NCBI RefSeq assembly: GCF_032362555.1
Contig: NC_083507.1
Location: 4,591,001 to 4,655,000 of the forward strand
Source: Amyelois transitella
Taxonomy: Eukaryota; Arthropoda; Insecta; Lepidoptera; Pyralidae
DNA: 64,000 bases
Direction: 5' to 3'
Shown piece by piece: positions 16,530-27,270 of the stretch. A program made the position numbers and the translations under genes. The stretch's first letter is position 1, and every line of letters begins with the position of its first letter. Under the pieces are notes generated by a model. That model made no database searches, was not told the origin of the DNA, and saw only the letters and a list, made by a program, of their open reading frames with translations.

Positions 16530-17920
16530 TTAGATAAATTTAATTATTTCTATTTATTTTATTCTCATAAATTAGTCTGTTTTATCATAAATTAGAGGTA
16601 ACTCTACAAAATATGTCATCTAATTATATTTAATTAGCTGCAGAGAAACATAAACTAAATTGATATAACCATTTGCCTCATTAAATAAGGTCTTTATCCA
16701 GCTTGCTATGATTGAATAACGCAATTGCTTGATCCAATAGACTATGTTGAACCGTGATGATGGCACAGATTTGATACACCATCCAGATTGTCTGTAAAAG
16801 GTGTTTTGGATTTAACTTCGACCAAAATATGAGTTCGTTGTCTTTGTCCTGTAAGTTTTCTTGGTCTCTAATTAAAAGTGTCAAGCCGTGTACTCTTCTG
16901 TCGGACGCCAGTAATTGTAAATGCCGGCGTGGCGGCACGCTGCAAACAAACTTGTCTAGTCCAAGTTGTAATGCTCGAAGAAATCTAACAGATCTTCAAC
17001 TTGCCAGGAAGCAGCTTTTTCAGTCCTGGATTTTTTGGCAAAATGTCCTAAAAATATATGCGTTATGATCTAATGGGAGCCTAATAGAGCTCATATTTGT
17101 ATTAGTAAAAGTAACTACCACACACTTGTTGAGTAAGACAGGTGCTAATTTTTTAACTTCACACAGGGAACAAAGGAAGCATGCTTAATCCGTTGGTTCT
17201 GCTTCTGGATAATTAACTTTTATATTGTTATCTGATGGCCATATAAGCCAGCTAATCCATGCTGGTCGGTAAGTAGCCGAGGTGGAGTTTCTCCATGAGG
17301 CTTTTAACAACTCTATTTCAGACAGTTCATTGGACCAGCACATACCCTATCAAATGTAGGGGCAAATTTGAAACGGTCCCAAACCCCATGGGCGAATCTG
17401 GAGCTATTAGAATGTCCTGTCCTGTCCTGTTCGGCTGTTGCAGATCATGAAACACTCTAGGAATTAAGGCAGGAGCGGGAAATTTTCACCCCAGCTTGTT
17501 TTACATTTCCGAATAAAACCATTGTCTAAAAAAAAGAAATAACTTTCAAGTCTGTAGCATTCTCTGATATATAATTCGGGACTACTGCTGATCTCCGGCA
17601 CTTATAAAATTGGAAAGATTTCTATCACTATTGAAGTTTTCACATGCCACTCCGGTAGATTAATTGCCCTGGCCATCTGCTATTCTATGGTCCTGGCAGG
17701 TAGTGAGCAATAAGGTTGCAATTGAATTTGCTTTCATTCGGTTGTCTGTTTGCGAAATTCCTGTTTTGTCTTTCAAGGAAGAACCGAGACGTTTCAGGGC
17801 TTCGTAAAGCGCCGGCAGCTTTTTTTTTGGTTGAAATTACAACGATGTTTTGATTAAAACAATTTAATGAAAAACAAAATTTGTTTGTTAGTGGTCCGTT
17901 AATCTCTTCCAAGGTTAATC
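16530..17920. other. Spacer between the two piggyBac-like elements
   Basis: Overlapping frames on both strands at 16681-17068 code for nothing I recognise and have no matching splice neighbours. A short GTCCT tandem (GTCCTGTCCTGTCCTGTT) lies near 17417. No RNA gene is visible. Confidence 0.4.
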
Positions 17921-18101
17921 TTAGCCCTTTACAACCGACTCAAACTAAACGTGCATCATACTTTGAAAAATTCTGGACGACGCGCGATTTCGTTTTCGTG
18001 GACGCAAACGACACTGATCGAGCGTGCAAGATCTATTCCTGCGAATAATAAATATTGCGTGACCTCGTGACCTCTCAGTCGCAGGCAGTGAGGCGTCGAA
18101 C

Positions 18102-20396
18102 ATGGCTGGGTTTTTTGGCGGAATCGGCGGCTCACGTAAGTATTATTTTTATTTACTTTTTTATGGTAAAATGAATGTGCTATTATGATTATATGTAGTA
18201 AAGGTATTAAAGTATCGAATGGAATAAGATTTTTAATAAAATGTACACGGGAATTAATAGAAATACTGCTAAAATAAAAATGTTGCACGTTCGTGTGCTT
18301 TCGGTATGAGTGCGCTGAACTTAATTTTCGCAGATTTTGTTTTGTTTTGCTTTTTATTTGCATTTATAACATAATAAATGTTTCTTTCAGGCCTGCCTCT
18401 AAATGAAAATGATATAGAGAACGTTTTGACAGCGATGGGTGATGGTAATCTCTCGGATATTGACGAATTCGAAGATTCAGACGACGATTGTGACCCAACT
18501 GCGATTGAACGGCTGGTATTAGAAGGCCTGGATTCTGGAGACGTCTTATTAGACCAGAGTTATGCTGAGCCCATCCCCGACCAAGGACAGTGTCTACCAC
18601 CGCCGTCAGCTGTGTCATTTGGCGAAGATATCTCCTGTTCTTCAGCAAATACGAACAATATCCCACTTCAGGTGAGCCAATTGCCAAGTCACACAATTAA
18701 TACACCAACCCCTGATAATTTCGCACAAAGATCATCTACAAGGTCGTCATCAAGTCATTCTCCTACTGTATCGTCCTCTAGAGAAAACAGGAACAGTACT
18801 AGGCGCAACACTGCTAACATTCAACCAGTTCAACCGAATTCTACTAACAGGTCTACTTTCTCCATACAAAACCAACCATCGACTTCGCGCCCTGATCTTT
18901 GGAAAGAAACACCTTTTGAAGATAAGCCACACAATTTTGAAAAACCCAGCGTAAGACCAGTTCAAGCTCCTGTAGAGTATTTCAAAGAATATTTTGATGA
19001 CGAGTTTTATGAACTAATAAGTTTGTGTACAAATAATTATTTCATGCGAAAGAGTGGCAGAGAATTAAAAACATCTCGATCTGAAATAATTAAGTTATTT
19101 GGAATCCATATCATGATGGGTTGTATTCCCTATCCAAGGGTGACAATGTATTGGCGGGCTGGAATAGCATTAGAAAAAATTACGTCTAAGATGAGCAGAG
19201 ATCGCTTTCAAGCACTCAGAAATGCATTGCATGTTGTTAATACAGACATTCAACCCCCTAGTCAAGAACCTAATGTACTTTGGAAGGTGCAGCCAATTAT
19301 AGACCAAGTAAGAAATGGATGTTATAAACAAGAACGTACTCCCGGTTACTACTCTATCGACGAGCAGATGATACCATTTACTGGAAGATGTGCCGTCCGT
19401 CAAGTGGTAAAAAACAAACCTCGACCTGTGGGACTCAAAAACTTTGTTTTGACGACTAGTTCAGGCCTCATGTTGGATTTTGAGATTTACAAAGGCGCAA
19501 AGACAATGTTTGAAGAGACGAGGCTAGGCCTCGGACCATCTGTCATTCTTCATTTAGCTAGAAGTGTCCCAGTTGGCAGTTGCTTGTACCACGATAGGTA
19601 TTTTACTACGATACCTTTGATAGAGGAGTTAAACAAGCGAGGTATCCACAGCACTGGGACTATAATGCATAATCGAATACCTGACAGGACTAGCCTTAAG
19701 TTTAAAAAGGACTCACTTATGCAACGAGGCGAAAGTCAGCAAATGGTGCGGGATTCATCAGTTCTTGTAAAATGGAAGGACAATACCACTGTAACCCTAG
19801 CGTCCAACTGTACAGGTGCCTCGACCACAGATATTGTGAAACGGTGGGATAGGAAAAACCGTCAATATATCGACGTACCAGCCCCTAAAATAGTGATGAA
19901 TTATAACAAACACATGGGCGGGGTGGATGTCCTGGACCAGCAAATGGAATACTATAGAACTTTTATAAAAACTAAAAAATGGACATTGAAGGTACTTATT
20001 CATTTTTTAGATTTGTCTTTAGTTAATTCTTGGCGCGCTTACAAAAATGATTGTTTAGCTAACAAATACCCAAGAAATAAAACGTTAGATTTGTTAGATT
20101 TTCGTCTTGAAATAGCGGAGGTATTGCTAAATAGCCCTGATAAGCAGCGTCGTTCCTCTGATGAAGATACGATGGAGATTAATGTGCCAAAAAAGTTTAA
20201 AAAGGCCATAAAGCCTTCTATATCTTTAAGATATGATGGTTATAATCACTTGCCACAGTTTGATGACCTTAAGTCTCCTAGAGCATGTCAAAATGAAAAT
20301 TGCAAAAGTCGTACGAAGACACGATGCATCAAATGCAATGCCTATCTTTGTATAGCTCGTAATCAGAATTGTTTCAAAGATTTTCATTCTGCCTAA
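18102..20396 (+). CDS. piggyBac-type transposase with one intron, intact (679 aa)
   Basis: Exon 1 is 18102-18135 (MAGFFGGIGGS) and exon 2 is 18391-20396. The intron has a GTAAGT donor and a TTTCTTTCAG acceptor, and the junction codon encodes Arg, giving 2040 nt. An unspliced start inside the intron at 18378 is possible but would lose the conserved-looking N-terminus. The N-terminal third is acidic and Ser/Thr-rich. The DDE_Tnp_1_7 catalytic aspartates sit in YSIDEQMIPF, LYHDRYFTTI and MGGVDVLDQQ. A C-terminal cysteine domain (CQNENC, CIKCNAYLC) follows. The protein should cut and paste the element at TTAA-like sites in the nucleus. It is clearly a different lineage from the transposase at 12-15 kb; the style resembles the PGBD2/3 group. 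Confidence 0.92.
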
Positions 20397-20646
20397 TGTA
20401 AAAGTAATTTTATATTTTAATTATGGAGAGTTGTTTTTTGTTTTGAGTATTTTTATAATTTTTAAGTCATGAAAAGACATTTAATTTTGTTAAACTTTTA
20501 AAAATAACTATGAAAGCTTGTTCCTATTATGAAGACTGGTAAATTTTTGAGACTGATTAAAGATAAAGCGTTTTTAAGTGTTTTCTAATAAAAAAATATT
20601 TGATTTTGTTACTTATTGGAGTTTTATTTACAAAAAATATAAAACT

Positions 20647-20697
20647 TGCACGATCGTGCATTTGTCAGTTATAATCTGAAGCGCACGATCGTGCACG
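20647..20697. repeat. Paired GCACGATCGTGC palindromes
   Basis: Two 12-14-bp perfect palindromes are separated by 22 bp, just inside the right end of piggyBac-like element 2. Similar GTGC/GCAC half-sites lie near its left end. They are probable transposase or host-factor binding sites. Confidence 0.7.
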
Positions 20698-20847
20698 TCA
20701 TTTTCCGGGAAATGGGGCTTTTCCGATTTTTTTCTCTATTTTTCCTGTATTCTTTAGAACCATAATACAAGTCTAAGTACAGTTTTTTTCATAAACTCAC
20801 AACTTTATGTGTCCGGTTGTAAAGGGTTAGATAAATAGGACCATTTA

Positions 20848-22032
20848 TTAATTTACATTGAAAGGTTTGACTGTAAAATATTTAAATATAATGGAGGGAT
20901 TGTGATATTTCTTTTGATCTATATCGTTAATAATATGGCTCAATTTATTAGACCAATTTATACAAGTTTCATGTTTAAGTTTTTCAAGCAGGTTATTCTC
21001 AGAGCACCAATAATTTTTTATTTCTTTTGAGGCCAAGTGATCTCTTAGTTTCTTAAGCATATAAATAACTAAATCTGACAAAGACTTCATCCAGAATTCG
21101 TCATTTTGGGATCTTGCTTCCCATAAAAATAATGATTTTATGTAATAACTTGCCAATTTATGAAACCTTTGAGTATCGCGTAAAAGTTTAATGAGTTTTA
21201 AAGCACTCTTAAAATTGTTTTGTTTTTTCATGCATGCCCGTTCTTGAAATGGAAATGTTAATCTCCATAAATATTCGTCTCGTGTTGGTTTAGGAACGAT
21301 GAAATATCGACTGTTATATTCGAATTCTTCTCGGTGAAAATTGACAGCAGAATTTAAACATTTTATTTTGGTTTTCGATTTTTTCCCACTTGGTAAATCA
21401 AATGCGAACGTCGGTACCAAATCAACATCAATAATATTGGTATTTTTATATATAGTGATCGTATTTGCTGGTCCAGACATTTTCGCAGTAAGTTCGTAGA
21501 TTATATTTTTTACTTTTAGTACGTGTCGTCCATTTGAAATAGGTAGTTTACTGAATGCTGAATCGACTACACTTTGCATCCAAGATCTAAATTTCACAAC
21601 AGATAATCGATGAGTACTATCACACCAGAGTTCGGTCTTCGTAAATCCTTTTTTGGAGGTCGTTGTAGATTTACATAACCTCCGGAATTCGGATGGCAAT
21701 ATCACATTTGTGTAATCATATTCAGTTTTCGTGCAATCCAATTTTATATTACTGTAATTGATAGGCAATTTTAAAATAACGTTGATGTCAAATTCGGTAG
21801 GATGTCCTACTCGTAATCCGTCATAGTAGCTGCCTAAATAATCTAGTCTCGGTTTCATACTATCAAATAATGGATCACACTCTCGCATTATTTTTAATAT
21901 TTCAGCGAGAACAGTTCGTAGGACAAGGTTGTTTCTTTTTGATTCTCTTTTATTGATTTTAACGTAATCATGGTTAATTTGCAAGAAAACTTCTTCTATA
22001 TTTTTAAATTGCTTTTTCTTGGTAGTTTTCAT
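20848..22032 (-). CDS. cGAS-like receptor (cGLR), Mab-21/nucleotidyltransferase protein (394 aa)
   Basis: This is a single intact coding exon. The N-terminal nucleotidyltransferase core has the GS motif (LGSYYDG, residues 67-68), the metal-binding pair in PTEFDINV (E80, D82) and a third acid in IDVDLVPTF (D204), so all catalytic residues are present. The C-terminal half has the Mab-21 helical signature (YLWRLTFPFQ, then LASYYIKSLFLW). Insect cGLRs sense double-stranded RNA or other ligands and make cyclic dinucleotides that activate STING; the ligand here is unknown. A 3' splice site (TTGTTTCAG) lies immediately 5' of the ATG, so an upstream non-coding exon is likely. The stop codon is 21 bp from the end of piggyBac-like element 2, so the 3' UTR must run antisense into that element. 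Confidence 0.93.
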   Translation of the reverse strand: MKTTKKKQFKNIEEVFLQINHDYVKINKRESKRNNLVLRTVLAEILKIMRECDPLFDSMKPRLDYLGSYYDGLRVGHPTEFDINVILKLPINYSNIKLDCTKTEYDYTNVILPSEFRRLCKSTTTSKKGFTKTELWCDSTHRLSVVKFRSWMQSVVDSAFSKLPISNGRHVLKVKNIIYELTAKMSGPANTITIYKNTNIIDVDLVPTFAFDLPSGKKSKTKIKCLNSAVNFHREEFEYNSRYFIVPKPTRDEYLWRLTFPFQERACMKKQNNFKSALKLIKLLRDTQRFHKLASYYIKSLFLWEARSQNDEFWMKSLSDLVIYMLKKLRDHLASKEIKNYWCSENNLLEKLKHETCINWSNKLSHIINDIDQKKYHNPSIIFKYFTVKPFNVN

Positions 22033-22159
22033 TTTCCTGAAACAAATATTAACTAAAAATTTTATCTTTTTCCCTTTATTCTGAAGTATGTCTAAAATTT
22101 AAAGGTAGGTATGTAGTAGATTTGGCGTGAATGAACTTATCCTAACGTTGTATCTTTAT

Positions 22160-22620
22160 AGATATGGACATTTGCCGGTGTAATTAAAGGCAAGGCGTCA
22201 ACCGCAGTTTGCGTAGCACGGTTACCCTACGACTAAGATTACCGACATCCTACACCAATTTTAATCCCACTCTTTCACTGTACAAGCTGTCCGTTTATGA
22301 AATGCTCTCCCTGTCGATGTAAGCCCAGACTATTGATAGTTTCAAAAGTCTCGTTTGGCCTTATTATCTTTCTACTCTATCCTAAGTTTTAACATAATTA
22401 TGTATTTTTGTGTATTTATATGTATTATATGTATATGGGTATATATTCTGTGTGAATTGTATTATGTTTAAACATTAATCTTGCTCTGCGCCAACGCCAA
22501 TCTCCTGTTTAGTTTCTTTCCACCCAAATGTTGACTGGAAGAGATTGCATTAGCGATAAGTCCAAATTTGTATGTTTTACTCTTATGGTGCAATAAAGAG
22601 TTTTATCTATCTACGCATTA
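22160..22620 (+). mobile_element. LINE 3' fragment
   Basis: A decayed frame ending in a typical non-LTR C-terminus (around ATGAAATGCTCTCCCTGTCG, then a SFKSLVWP-like peptide) is followed by a 3' UTR that ends GGTGCAATAAAGAG and a TATC-rich tail. The 3' end resembles the fragment at 4142-4245. It lies upstream of the cGLR gene, antisense to it. Confidence 0.6.
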
Positions 22621-23071
22621 ATAACGTATGGAACGTTCCCCTGCGTTTGTTTTTAATGGAACTTTATTTGTTACAACTTATCCAAATAAGTTGTCGTAAT
22701 TTAACTTGTAGTTAGGATATATACACAAACAAAATGACTTTTGTACTGTTAATGTTCGTCCTTCACCAAAATAACACTCACATATGTATAACGTGATCTA
22801 TTTAGAACAACAATTCAATTGACATGATAATAGCTGTATAGGAAATGACTTTTTTTATTGAGATAATGCTTGTGATGTGACGGATGTAGCTTGACTTGTT
22901 TCAGAGGAAATAGTGTCAATCCCCACTTAAGAGCTGCTGGCAAATGTTCGTGAAATCTAATCATCATATTATAAATATATATTTTAATAATGTAATTGAC
23001 CGATGTCTGTACTTCGAAATGATGCCAATCGACACAGGGATCTTTATTAGCCATACATGCATACATCGTCT

Positions 23072-23125
23072 AGTCTAGTCTTTTCCCTTACGGGGTAAAC
23101 AGAGCCAACAGTGTACTTAATCGAT
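23072..23125 (-). mobile_element. SINE tail fragment
   Basis: CTTACGGGGTAAACAGAGCC matches the tail domain of the SINE family in reverse (canonical form: CCCGCAAGG ahead of a (TATG)n tail). Confidence 0.5.
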
Positions 23126-23353
23126 TCGCCCACTCTCTTTTACTCGCCCACTATTTTTTATGTTTTATAAGAGACTGGTAAAGAATGTCCAATGGCATAA
23201 GGTTCGCCTTTTGTACATTTTATTTTGTGCAATAGTTTTAAATAAATAAATAAACAGTTTCGAAAATACTGAAAGGATACATTCAGTAGGCTTTTGTTCG
23301 TCACGCAATAGATCATTAATATTGATTTTTTGGCACAATATTTTTCACATACC

Positions 23354-23464
23354 GTTGCCGATATATCGATAGTTGACCTCGGAAATCATATACAATATCG
23401 ATAGTCTTATCAAATACTATTGATTTTACTCAACTATCGATAGCGGACTATCGACCGGCAACAC
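23354..23464. repeat. Fold-back element with TATCGATA motifs, copy 2
   Basis: The left end GTTGCCGATATATCGATAG mirrors a right end that reads GTTGCCGGTCGATAG in reverse, and both are followed inside by CTATCGATAGTTGA-type sequence. This is a short element of about 110 bp with inverted ends and internal ATCGATAG motifs, related to the copies at 7654, 36812 and 61515. Confidence 0.65.
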
Positions 23465-23601
23465 TACTTACAGACGGCAGTTACAATTTTTTTATACCTA
23501 TAAGGACTAAGTCCTTATAGCCAATGATGAAATGAATGAATGGATAAGGAAAATAATAAAAAGTGTGTGTATTGCCTACCTGACTTACCTAGGTAAAAAT
23601 T

Positions 23602-25063
23602 TTAGGATGATTTTAACACTTCAGTTTCTGTATCAGGCAATTTTAGTTGAGCTTCAGCTTTCTCTAATTTAAATTCATCTCTAAATTTTTCCTGAGCAGC
23701 TTCTAAATTACTGAAGCTTACAACTTCAACAGCACTGTCATGTTCAATAGAGTCACATTGAATATCTTGGTCTGTAATGACAACCAGAAGACATAAGGTT
23801 CATTCTGCAAACATAGTCTGCAGAATCTAATGTGTTCATTATTAATTTGTAAATATTATTACAGATAAAAATGATAATCTAATAAATAAGTAATCAATTA
23901 TTACTCTAAGGCTAGTTTTTGTTATCTATAGTTAACTAGGGGTGCACATATTTAGCGCCAGTCACAAGAGAGTACAGGTCAACCTGTGCGAAATAGCTCC
24001 ATCTACAAAAACAGGTTCTTGTAAATTCAATGTGAGCTATATTATTTAGCAAGATAAATTTCAAGAAGATTGGTTCAAAGATAATGCATGAAGAAGTTAC
24101 AAACAAATAATTCTTATTACTTTCACATTCATAATTAAGAACACCCTTACTAGAGCTTTGCATGTATGATACATACTCTTTGTCCTCTTTGTTCTCCACC
24201 AACTAACTACATATATATATATATATAGTGTGGAAAAGGTTAGAGGACTAAGTATTTATCATATTTACATATATGCCAACTTTCATAGCAAATAGTTCAG
24301 CGGTTTTGATATGAAATCAAACAGAAATAAACTCTCCTATTTATAATATTAGTATGGATGTTACTATGAATATAAAAGTTGATCAAGTGCACCTTCTTTT
24401 GCTGTTACATAAGCTTGTTTCATCTCCAGAAGTTTTCTTGTTTTGGTTACATATTTCAAGTTTTTCTTTGGCAGTCTATCTAACAGTGGATCTTCACTTT
24501 GTGCAGATAAATCTTCTTCAAAGAACATATAGGTCCCCAATGCATTTTCATATTCCCCTAAAACACAAAAACACTTTAAATTAAAAAGGTTTTAATACTT
24601 AGTTAAGTCCTATGCACCTATATATAATAAAACCATGAAGTTGCCTAAGATACAATGTTGTACTTGCAACTTCAGAGCAATAATGCTTATGGTAGAGGGC
24701 TTCTGGGCCTTAATCCACAGGTTAATGATATACAGAGACTATAAAATTTATAAATTTAGTTTTTGTTAATTATTTAGGGATTTTTTTATTTTTGGACAAT
24801 CAACTTTTACCAGTCTTTGGCATGATGAGAACCAAATATGCAAATATTTTTGCCCAAACAAAAATAACATTTCTTAAAGGATGATTGGATTGTTGTGGCA
24901 TGTGGTTATTACCAGTGAAAAATGTGTCATCCATTTGAATAATTGGATTGCTTTCATTTATACCCAGCACATGTATACTCCTAAAATGATTCACGTCAAT
25001 ACTATCATCAAAAGCGGCGTACAGTAGAATTTCTTCTTCAGCGTCAGAAGTGTTCGCGCTCAT
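23602..25063 (-). CDS. GTF3C6: TFIIIC subunit 6 (GTF3C6 / TFIIIC35), three exons (161 aa)
   Basis: Exons are 24913-25063, 24393-24557 and 23602-23771, with consistent phases and GT-AG introns, 486 nt in total. The N-terminal TFIIIC_sub6 domain is clear: acidic start, then ILLYAAFDDSID, VLGINESNPIIQMDDTFFTG and GEYENALGTYMFFEED, matching the human pattern of LGID-RPILQVD followed by GEYEDTLGT-FEE. The C-terminus is acidic and Lys-rich, as in family members. The subunit belongs to the TFIIIC complex, which recognises A and B boxes of tRNA genes for RNA polymerase III. The first intron, between exons 1 and 2, is short; the second holds a dispersed repeat at 23940-24130. Confidence 0.9.
23940..24130. 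repeat. Dispersed repeat in a GTF3C6 intron
   Basis: Sequence including TTTAGCGCCAGTCAC, GTACAGGT and ATAATGCATGAAGAAGTTAC parallels 31568-31700 (TTTAGCGCTGCC, GTACAGGT, ATAATGCATGAAGAGGTAAC). The two are diverged copies of one family, probably a LINE or SINE 3' region. Confidence 0.55.
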
Positions 25064-25825
25064 TTTAAAAAAAAAAAGAACTCAAAATCTCACTGTAATA
25101 AATATGCCACTTAAGTACCTACATTAAAAACTCAATGATAGTTTTGAGACTACGTTTATGATGGATTCAAAAATAAAAGGACTTGTCGGCCCTTGCTGTA
25201 TTCGTTCCCAAGCCAGATTATAAGATTTACTGTCCATAGTTTTGTTTTCAAATAAAACGTTACGCCACGCAGCGACAAAATTTTCAACAGTTTCTTATGA
25301 GTTAAATTAAAATAAAAGATATATCAATGACACAAGTGCTTGATATGAAGTTTGTGGTTATCAATAGCACAGCTTTCATCGCAGATTAATTTATGCAGCA
25401 AACGCCATCAATACTTTATGTTAACACTTAATTCCATAATTCACGTCGTATTAAACAAGGAATAACAAAAACAATGTAACCACATACATATACAAGATAT
25501 GAATGTAACGTAACCCAACCCACGGAGAACTCACGTCACGTACTTAACTGACGTGACATAACCTACCCAATTTTGGTTTTGTCAACATTTTCTTAATGTC
25601 AAGGAGCGCAAGGCAAGGGGACAAGCAAGGAGCTTAAATTAAAAATATCAGACATCTCTATCTCCAAGTCGTCGCCCAAAATCATTTCCTGAGTAAAATT
25701 TAAATTTCGTTTTATATTTTCTTTGACAGTCGAATTAAACAGTTTTATTGAATAAAGTTGACAAAATGTGATTAGTACAATTTCTAAACTATATACTAAT
25801 AATAAATCTACCTAATTAAAATAAA
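25064..25825. other. Upstream region of GTF3C6
   Basis: The gene's promoter should lie just beyond 25063. Two TGACGTGA/TCACGTCA-like motifs occur near 25530-25555. No other gene or repeat is supported. Confidence 0.35.
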
Positions 25826-25827
25826 GT

Positions 25828-26200
25828 TTAATTCCTAAACTAAAATCACGCCTTTTTCCCGGAGGGGTAGGTAGAGACTACATCTTCCCATTTGCCACGA
25901 TCTCTGCATACTTCCTTCGGTTCATCCACATTCATACTTCCCTTGATGCAAGCTCGGCGGTTTCGGGTATTCTTGACCCTTTGCCATGACGCCCTTAATT
26001 TGATCTAGATACATTCGTCTAGGCCTTCCCACTCCGGCCTTTCCCTCCACACTCTCCTTTTATATTTGCGTAGTCAACCTGCTTTCATTCATCCTCTCCA
26101 CACGACCAAACCATCTTAACGTTAACATACCTTTTTCTATCCCTGTAACTACATCTTCTTTCACATCACAATATTCCCTTTTCATACTGGGTGCGGAGAC
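25828..26200 (-). mobile_element. LINE 3'-end copy (family A), 5' truncated
   Basis: It aligns over its length with the 3' part of the LINE at 32742-33737: the minus-strand code for the C-terminal region (RWFGRVERMNES-like) and the 3' end CCTACCCCTCCGGGAAA. It is broken and shorter than that copy. Confidence 0.85.
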
Positions 26201-26326
26201 AATGATATTTTTCCCGGGTATCCGCTGCCGCTCCAGTCTCCCTTCTGGTCGCTGGTAGATAGTCTTTGCCAGTATAATAAATGCCAATAATATGACATTC
26301 TAAAGCTGGCATAAATATTAAAAAAT

Positions 26327-26561
26327 CCCGGCACCAATAGATAAAAGAATAGGACCACTCCATCTCTTCCCCATGGGTGTCGTAAAAGTCGACGATATGC
26401 TTATAAACTTATGATTCTTCTTTTAGGCGACGGGCTAGCAACCTGTCACAATATGAATCTTGATTCTATCGTTAAGACGTTAAGCTGGCCTTTGGTCTTT
26501 TCGAGACTGTTGGCTCTGACTTCCCCGCAAGGGATATAGACGTGATTATACATACATACAT
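26327..26561 (+). mobile_element. SINE copy, nearly full length
   Basis: It begins in the head (CCCGGCACCAATAGATAAAA), runs through the body and tail stem, and ends GATATAGACGTGATTATACATACATACATA. It lies between two LINE 3' ends of family A, whose tails it resembles. Confidence 0.85.
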
Positions 26562-26720
26562 AAAATCACGCCTCTTTTCCAGAGGGGTAGGCAGAGACTA
26601 CCTCTTTCCACTTGCCACGATCTCTGCATATTTCCTTCGCTTCATTCACATTCATAATTCTCTTCATGCAAGCTCGGCGGTTTCGAGTACTTTTGACCTG
26701 ACCCTTTATGATTATACATA
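26562..26720 (-). mobile_element. LINE family A 3' end, short copy
   Basis: The minus strand carries the terminal 150 bp of the LINE: codes for RNRRACMKRIMNV, then GGAAAGAGG-type 3' end. It follows directly on the tail of the SINE at 26327-26561. Confidence 0.8.
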
Positions 26721-26796
26721 TGTACATATAATTGGAAAAAACTAACATACTGTGCGGACCCCAAGTAGAAAGTGGGAAAAGTTAACGACAAAGTTT

Positions 26797-26905
26797 GGTT
26801 TCCGGCATTTTAGAATCGAACCGCTCAATCTCTTTCTCAGGGATGTCGTATAATTCGATTGGTATCATAAATTGGGTTCGGGCTAATAAACTTGGGATTC
26901 TAAAG
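26797..26905 (+). mobile_element. Degenerate SINE head fragment
   Basis: GTTTCCGGCATTTTAGAATCG, TCAATCTCTTTCTCAGGGATG and AATAAACTTGGGATTCT match the SINE head and body with many changes, indicating an old copy. Confidence 0.6.
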
Positions 26906-27270
26906 TCTGAGAAAAGATCAGCATTGAGCACACCTCAATACTTTTTTAATCTTTTTTTAAATAAGGGACTTTTGTCTTTATGACATGTCAGTCCCATTTT
27001 AAGGTTTGCGAAATCGCGACGCGATACCAAGGATCGTGATATTAATGATCAATGTAATGACATAGAATGTCAATGTCAAATTTTCAATCCTGTTGTCAAC
27101 AGAAAAGAAGACAGATTGATTTTCTTTTCTTTTGATTGAATTCTCGGATTGAGGACATTCGACAGAGACCACAAAACAGAAAAAGAGCAAATTTTCTATA
27201 CATTGAGCGGAACGTTTAGTGATTCATCTCGTAATTTATCATACCAGTGACACAAAAATACCTCGTTAAA

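Larger units (their letters stand above)
17925..20826 (+). mobile_element. piggyBac-like element 2, apparently complete (2.9 kb)
   Basis: The ends are perfect 13-bp inverted repeats, CCCTTTACAACCG, and the target duplication is TTAG (17921-17924 and 20827-20830) instead of the canonical TTAA. Sub-terminal palindromes TGCACGATCGTGCA (20647-20660) and GCACGATCGTGC (20683-20694) occur near the right end. Related half-sites (GTGCA, GCGTGCAAG, TTGCACGTTCGTG) occur near the left. The transposase is intact, so by sequence alone the element looks autonomous and young. Confidence 0.92.

Noticed and set aside
16681-17068. Overlapping frames on both strands as a gene
   Set aside because: Overlap on opposite strands, no domain, no matching exons.
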